A stretch of 9,722 nt of DNA from Cyanobacteria bacterium HKST-UBA02 (GTDB lineage Bacteria > Cyanobacteriota > Vampirovibrionia > Obscuribacterales > Obscuribacteraceae), in NCBI GenBank assembly GCA_020431945.1, contig JAGQHH010000245.1:1-9722 (forward strand), written 5' to 3'. Positions within the stretch are counted from its first letter, which is position 1; each line of letters opens with the position of its first letter. The notes under the pieces were generated by a model that made no database searches, had not been told where the DNA came from, and saw nothing but the letters and a program-made list of their open reading frames with translations. Below are positions 6,061 to 9,722 of the stretch, one piece after another. The position numbers and the translations under genes were made by a program.

Positions 6061-7152
6061 CTAGAGCCTGGGGTATTTGCCCAGACGAGCACGGACCGCA
6101 TCGACGTCGAGTCCCGGCTCTTCGCAGAGCCAGGCGGCAACGGCAGCAGTGACTTCCGGAAGCCGGAAGCTCACGGGACCGTCGCCAGGTAGCAGCACGT
6201 CAGGCTTGGCGCCCGGAACAGTCTGCCCCGGACAGTAGGAGCCCTTCTGCAGACCCACGGCGATGACACCGGGGAAAACAGCCGGCTCGGCGATGGTGCT
6301 GGAGTTGACGTGGTCGAGAAAGACAGCCTGGTCCTGGTGGTTGATATAGCAATCGAACCAGGTGGGCTCCGGACCGCCGCTTTCACGACTGACCTGGAAA
6401 ACCACCTGACCGGCACCGTAGATGGTGAAGGTCGACTGCTGCCGCCCGTTCCAGACATTGCCCGGAACCTCGCCGGCCTGCTGGCTGAACACCTGCTGGC
6501 CTTCGAGATAGACTTGCAAGCTCCACGACCTGCCGGCATCGCTGTCGGCGGGAGCGCGGCACCAGAAGTTGTAGGTGGTGCTCTCCATCTGCCGGCAGAG
6601 GACCTGCTCGGAGGAGCCGGTCCCGACTGCCAGAGATGCACGAAGAGCCCGCCCGTCCCCGGCACCGGCGCCAGCGACGACGATATGACCCGGTAGCCCG
6701 GAGCCGCTCACCTTGCCGAGGGAAAAGGCTTCCCACCCGGTACCGTCCATGGCGTGCGTGTAACCGCCGAAAGAACAGTTGGTGACGCTGGCAAGACCGC
6801 GCTTGTTGAGCAGGTCCACCGCCCAGAGGTAAGCCTCGGTCCAGCCGGGGGAGGCGATCTGGCCATCCCGCCAGCCGGTCCGAATCAACTTCACCTCATC
6901 GCTGTAAGCACGAATCAGAACCACCGGCAGGTCCGCGTTGATGGCCATGAGCGCCTTCAAAACGAGGGAGCCGTGATTGAGCGGATCGGCAGCGAAGAGA
7001 GGGAGGGCATCGTCGTCCAGGGCGATGTAGGGGTCGCCCTGCCTGGTCATGCCGGTGGTCAGGTCGGCAACTGCCACGAGGTTCCGGACCAGACCGATGG
7101 CTTCTCGCGAGAAGCCGGTGTCGATGATGATCACGGCACAGTTATTCTTCAT
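6061..7152 (-). CDS. Divergent subtilisin-fold (S8) protein with beta-rich insertion
   Basis: A 363-residue protein with the S8 landmarks in order: IIIDTGF (Asp D11), NHGSLV (His H60), TNCSFGG (125-130, the substrate-binding strand), IVVAGAGAGDG (157-167), AVFPGVIAVG (291-300), KPDVLLPG (316-323) and PVSFRLPEV with the nucleophile position S328. In active subtilases the VVAAAGN segment supplies the oxyanion-hole Asn; here that position aligns with A164, so activity may be lost or altered. Residues about 175-285 are a beta-rich insertion with aromatics (YNFWCRAP, SLQVYLEG, FTIYGAGQVVF), comparable in position to the jelly-roll domain inserted in clostridial Csp subtilases. There is no signal peptide, propeptide or membrane segment. 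Start 7152 is chosen for its GGGAG SD; a start at 7197 would overlap the upstream gene. It lies 32 bases after the lipoprotein gene and is last in the operon. Fold call good; catalysis uncertain. Confidence 0.8.
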   Translation of the reverse strand: MKNNCAVIIIDTGFSREAIGLVRNLVAVADLTTGMTRQGDPYIALDDDALPLFAADPLNHGSLVLKALMAINADLPVVLIRAYSDEVKLIRTGWRDGQIASPGWTEAYLWAVDLLNKRGLASVTNCSFGGYTHAMDGTGWEAFSLGKVSGSGLPGHIVVAGAGAGDGRALRASLAVGTGSSEQVLCRQMESTTYNFWCRAPADSDAGRSWSLQVYLEGQQVFSQQAGEVPGNVWNGRQQSTFTIYGAGQVVFQVSRESGGPEPTWFDCYINHQDQAVFLDHVNSSTIAEPAVFPGVIAVGLQKGSYCPGQTVPGAKPDVLLPGDGPVSFRLPEVTAAVAAWLCEEPGLDVDAVRARLGKYPRL

Positions 7153-7184
7153 TGTTCTCCCTTGTCCTTTCGGAAGTAGAAGAT

Positions 7185-8450
7185 TTACGGACCCCATCCC
7201 CCGTAATACATCGGGGGCGGGGTGCCGACATCAGCCTTGGCAGGAATGCTCAGACATTCGGTGGCGGTGAACCTCTTGAGAGAGGGCTTGACCGTCACCG
7301 GGCTGGCTTTCTCGCCGGGCTTGAAGGTGGTGGTACGCAGCTCTTTGCCACGGGCATCGAACTCCACCAGCTTGGACACGGAGCCGTCGGGGTGGTATTC
7401 CACCACCAGGCGCCGGTCGCCGTTCTCCTTGACCGTGATGGTCTTGGGAGTGACGCCGTCATCCTGCATCTCGATGTCGGTGACGTCGTTCCAGTTGTAG
7501 CGCCCGTATTGCGGGGCCTTGTGGAACTCCTCCACCTCCACGAGACGATAGGTGCTATTGGCGTCGCAGCGCTTGTCGCCGCTCAGGTACTTCCAGCGTT
7601 GCCGGTAAGAAGCCCTGTCGTCGCCGGTGAAAACAGTATAGGTGCGGTCACCGTCGCTCTCGTACTCCACCGAATAGGCGAGCTTGCCCTCGGCGTCGAG
7701 ATACTCGAAGGTGGCGCTGCCGTAGCTGGTCTCGTTGAACCGGGCCGACGGAGTGACACCGTCCTCCTTGAAGAAGGTGCCGCTGCGCGAATAGTAGCCG
7801 TCGGTCACCTCGAGGAGCTTGGTGCCGTCATCGCGGTAGGTGCTCGTGACGATCTCGTAGGAGGAGCGACGCTCCTTCTTGCTCTTGATGGTGCCGTTCT
7901 CGTTGTAGGCGATCTCGTACTGGAACTTCTGGTCCTTGTCGTACAGGACCTCGACTTCCACCGAGTCGGTGCCGGCGCGCAGATAATGCGTGATGTAGGA
8001 GCCGTCCGGGTTGCGCAGACCGCGCCTTACCACCGACCCATCCAGGGTGTAGGCGGCGTGCCGGAGATAGCTCTTGCCATCGGCAGCGAGGAAGACCTCG
8101 CTCTTCAGGCGCCGTTCCACCTGTGTCTGAGCGGTGTCAGGATCATCAGCCGGGTAAAACTCGAGAATCTTTTCCGCCGTCTGGTCGGGACGGTAGAACA
8201 CATAGGTGGTGACACCGTTCTTGTACTCCACCTCCTCCACGACTTTCTTGTCGTCGTCGGTGACGTAGGCGAAGCGGAAAGATTCGTTCGTATCAGAAGG
8301 ACGCAGGGTGACCCGGTGGTTCAACTTCTCGGGGAAGTCGACCCGCACCAGGTTATCCGCGTCGCGATCGCCGCAGCCGCTCAGCGGCAGCACCAGAAGC
8401 GCTGTCGCTATCGCCAGCAGGGCGATCCTCGTCCTTGAAACAAAACTCAT
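7185..8450 (-). CDS. Lipoprotein with PDG/DDGT repeats
   Basis: A 421-residue protein. Residues 1-25 form a signal peptide (SRTR, then a hydrophobic stretch) ending in the lipobox LSGC, with C26 as the lipidated residue. Position +2 is Gly, which by the E. coli Lol rule favours the outer membrane. The mature part is a string of irregular beta-type repeats, each with a turn such as YRPDQT (86-91), TLDGS (135-139), NPDGS (147-151), RDDGT (206-210), EDGVTP (229-234), DAEGK (252-256), DDGVTP (330-335) and HPDGS (353-357), between strands of alternating polar and aromatic residues. This recalls MORN_2/YwqK-type and YD-type repeats without matching either well. It ends in a Pro/Tyr/Gly tail (PPPMYYGGWGP). 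Start 8450 is chosen because it places the lipobox correctly and has SD GAGAGG; extending to 8528 would run through the hairpin. It is a paralogue of the upstream gene. Function unknown. Confidence 0.82.
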   Translation of the reverse strand: MSFVSRTRIALLAIATALLVLPLSGCGDRDADNLVRVDFPEKLNHRVTLRPSDTNESFRFAYVTDDDKKVVEEVEYKNGVTTYVFYRPDQTAEKILEFYPADDPDTAQTQVERRLKSEVFLAADGKSYLRHAAYTLDGSVVRRGLRNPDGSYITHYLRAGTDSVEVEVLYDKDQKFQYEIAYNENGTIKSKKERRSSYEIVTSTYRDDGTKLLEVTDGYYSRSGTFFKEDGVTPSARFNETSYGSATFEYLDAEGKLAYSVEYESDGDRTYTVFTGDDRASYRQRWKYLSGDKRCDANSTYRLVEVEEFHKAPQYGRYNWNDVTDIEMQDDGVTPKTITVKENGDRRLVVEYHPDGSVSKLVEFDARGKELRTTTFKPGEKASPVTVKPSLKRFTATECLSIPAKADVGTPPPMYYGGWGP

Positions 8451-8482
8451 GGCTTTTAGCCTCTCTTGTTTTGGTTCGGAGA

Positions 8483-8504
8483 CCCCCGGGCGCAAGCCAG
8501 GGGG
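8483..8504 (-). terminator. Intercistronic GC-rich hairpin between the two repeat genes
   Basis: On the minus strand CCCCCTGGC (8504-8496) pairs with GCCCGGGGG (8491-8483), with one mismatch, around the 4-base loop TTGC. No U-tract follows (TCTCCGAACC), so full termination is unlikely. It could attenuate read-through or block 3' decay of the upstream message, setting different amounts of the two paralogues. The 102-base gap holds nothing else but the downstream SD. Confidence 0.5.
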
Positions 8505-8552
8505 CCCCGAAGATTGAAGCCTGACCACGACGTCGAGAACGAACCGACCTGC

Positions 8553-9722
8553 TCAGTAATCGCAGGGATAGCCGCTCTCGTAGTCGTAGCCCTCATAGCA
8601 GCCCGGGTAGGAGTATTGCTGTACCGGTGGTCCTACCAGGGTTCGTGGGTCGGTAGCGTCGACCGGCGCAAAGAGCGTCTCGTCGACGTCCGGCTTGAGA
8701 CCGGCATCCCGATCGACCGGTTCGGACCGGGTCGAAATCGGATAGTCCTTGTCTCCCCACTGGTTGTGATAAATGCGCTCGACGGTTCCGTCGTCACGCA
8801 GGTCTTGCGACTCCACCACCTTCTCGTCGCTGTTCAGGTACTCGACGCCCTTGAGCATCTGCCGGTTGTCGAACTTGAAACGGGTGGCGACCTTGCCGGT
8901 CGTATCGATTTTCTCGACACGGTCCAGGACGAATTCCCGGGACCGGCTGTCGCTGCCGTAATTCTTGCGCCAGTGCTGGCGGACAACTGCTCCGGAGGAG
9001 GGTGCCGCCAGGGACGAATCCGAAGGATCGACCCTGACACCCGGACCGTACACGGTAACGGTCATGCCACCGCCGGAGGTGAATTCCCTGACCTGGGAAA
9101 GCGTGCCGTCCGGTCTCAGGTAGAACGCGCTGATGGTCCGCTTGCGGAACACGACGGTAGTCACGGTGACTCCGTCCTCTCCGTAGAAGAGAACCTGGTC
9201 GCCGACATAATAACCGAGACTGAGGGTCCGGGAGAGGCGGGTGCCGTCTTCCCGGAATTCGACCGAAACGGCGGTGCCGTTCGGAAGGGTCTGCTGCTCG
9301 GAATGATTGTCGGGGCGCTCGAAGTCGCGGAAGTAGACAATCTCGCCCCGGACATCGAAGTCCCGATGAGCGATGATCGTTCTGCCGTCGACATCATATT
9401 CCAGCTGCTCGAAAAGACCGCTGGTCTCGGCTCGACCGGCTGCTTTCAGGGACCCGTCCGGTCGCTGGAACGTAGAACGGATCACTCTGCCGTCAGCATC
9501 ATAGTCGATACTGCGGGCGAGCACGGGAGCTCCCTCGAGAGCCGGGTAGTACTGCCTGAGCATGGTCGGACTGCCATCCGGTCTGAACTCGACCAGAAGC
9601 GAGCCGCCATCGGCGTACTCCACGCGGATGCTCTTGATGGCGCGAGAATCGGGGAAATAAGTGAGCTCACGATTGAGCTCCTTCTTTCCCTCGGGAAAGA
9701 GATAGAGGCTCGACGAAGTCCG
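8553..9722 (-). CDS. PDG/DDGT repeat protein, N-terminus beyond the window
   Basis: An open frame runs off the right edge; 389 residues are visible and the start is missing. A GTG at 9623 could be mistaken for a start, but the 33 residues upstream of it are in frame and of the same repeat character (YLFPEGKKEL, LTYFPDS), so the gene begins outside. Counting from the edge, repeat turns occur at 47-51 (RPDGS), 75-79 (DADGR), 87-91 (RPDGS), 110-114 (DVDGR), 157-161 (REDGT), 182-186 (EDGVT), 203-207 (RPDGT) and 309-313 (RDDGT). A block at 248-258 (RQHWRKNYGSD) matches RQRWKYLSGD in the downstream lipoprotein, which together with shared repeats indicates paralogy. The C-terminus is a Tyr/Gly/Cys-rich tail (365-389, with GCYEGYDYESGYPCDY). 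Whether it is secreted or lipidated cannot be judged. Function unknown; a surface or periplasmic role is inferred from its paralogue. Confidence 0.8.
   Translation of the reverse strand, partial: RTSSSLYLFPEGKKELNRELTYFPDSRAIKSIRVEYADGGSLLVEFRPDGSPTMLRQYYPALEGAPVLARSIDYDADGRVIRSTFQRPDGSLKAAGRAETSGLFEQLEYDVDGRTIIAHRDFDVRGEIVYFRDFERPDNHSEQQTLPNGTAVSVEFREDGTRLSRTLSLGYYVGDQVLFYGEDGVTVTTVVFRKRTISAFYLRPDGTLSQVREFTSGGGMTVTVYGPGVRVDPSDSSLAAPSSGAVVRQHWRKNYGSDSRSREFVLDRVEKIDTTGKVATRFKFDNRQMLKGVEYLNSDEKVVESQDLRDDGTVERIYHNQWGDKDYPISTRSEPVDRDAGLKPDVDETLFAPVDATDPRTLVGPPVQQYSYPGCYEGYDYESGYPCDY

Noticed and set aside
7153..7197. 15-residue N-terminal extension of the subtilase-like protein
   Set aside because: It overlaps the end of the lipoprotein gene by 13 bases, whereas the internal ATG at 7152 has a GGGAG ribosome binding site and begins directly with the first core strand.
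7152..8438. Long plus-strand open frame opposite the lipoprotein gene
   Set aside because: It is a mirror of codon bias in the minus-strand gene. Its product is a low-complexity Val/Gly/Leu string without domain features, while the minus strand has a signal peptide, lipobox and SD.
8451..8528. 26-residue N-terminal extension of the lipoprotein
   Set aside because: It passes through the GC hairpin and would place the signal peptide internally; the ATG at 8450 has an SD and gives a proper lipobox distance.

Overview
This 9,722-base window comes from a bacterial chromosome of moderately high GC. Protein genes are tightly packed, several have consensus AGGAGG-type ribosome binding sites, and there are U-tailed intrinsic terminators. 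One product has a classical lipobox, which fits a diderm bacterium, but nothing here fixes the phylum. I see no rRNA, tRNA, CRISPR array, insertion sequence or phage gene.

There are three transcriptional blocks. (1) Positions 65-4531, minus strand: a four-gene operon read right to left. It encodes a CorC/HlyC-type membrane protein (DUF21 + CBS pair + CorC_HlyC), a membrane-anchored metallophosphoesterase resembling purple acid phosphatases, an unrecognised 227-residue protein and an N-formylglutamate amidohydrolase-family enzyme. Spacings are 28 bp, an 8-bp overlap and 12 bp, and a very good terminator follows the last gene. (2) Positions 4905-5872, plus strand: one histone-deacetylase-family gene. 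It has no Shine-Dalgarno sequence, and an extended -10 promoter lies so close to its ATG that the message may be leaderless. (3) Positions 5956-9722, minus strand: an operon entering from the right edge. It encodes two paralogous, low-complexity '(R)PDG/DDGT' repeat proteins (the upstream one cut by the window edge, the other a lipoprotein), then a divergent subtilisin-fold protein, and ends in two tandem terminators.

The 390-bp gap between blocks 1 and 2 is AT-richer than the genes. It holds a nested hairpin in the presumed leader of the CorC-like gene, short direct repeats and dyads, and the deacetylase promoter. The 188-bp gap between blocks 2 and 3 holds the tandem terminators and an 11-bp direct repeat.

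The best candidate for something undescribed is block 3. Two repeat proteins with tyrosine/glycine-rich C-terminal tails are linked to a subtilase-like protein that keeps the Asp/His/Ser positions, carries a beta-rich insertion, has no signal peptide and appears to lack the oxyanion-hole Asn. The second candidate is the unrecognised protein translationally coupled between the phosphoesterase and the amidohydrolase.
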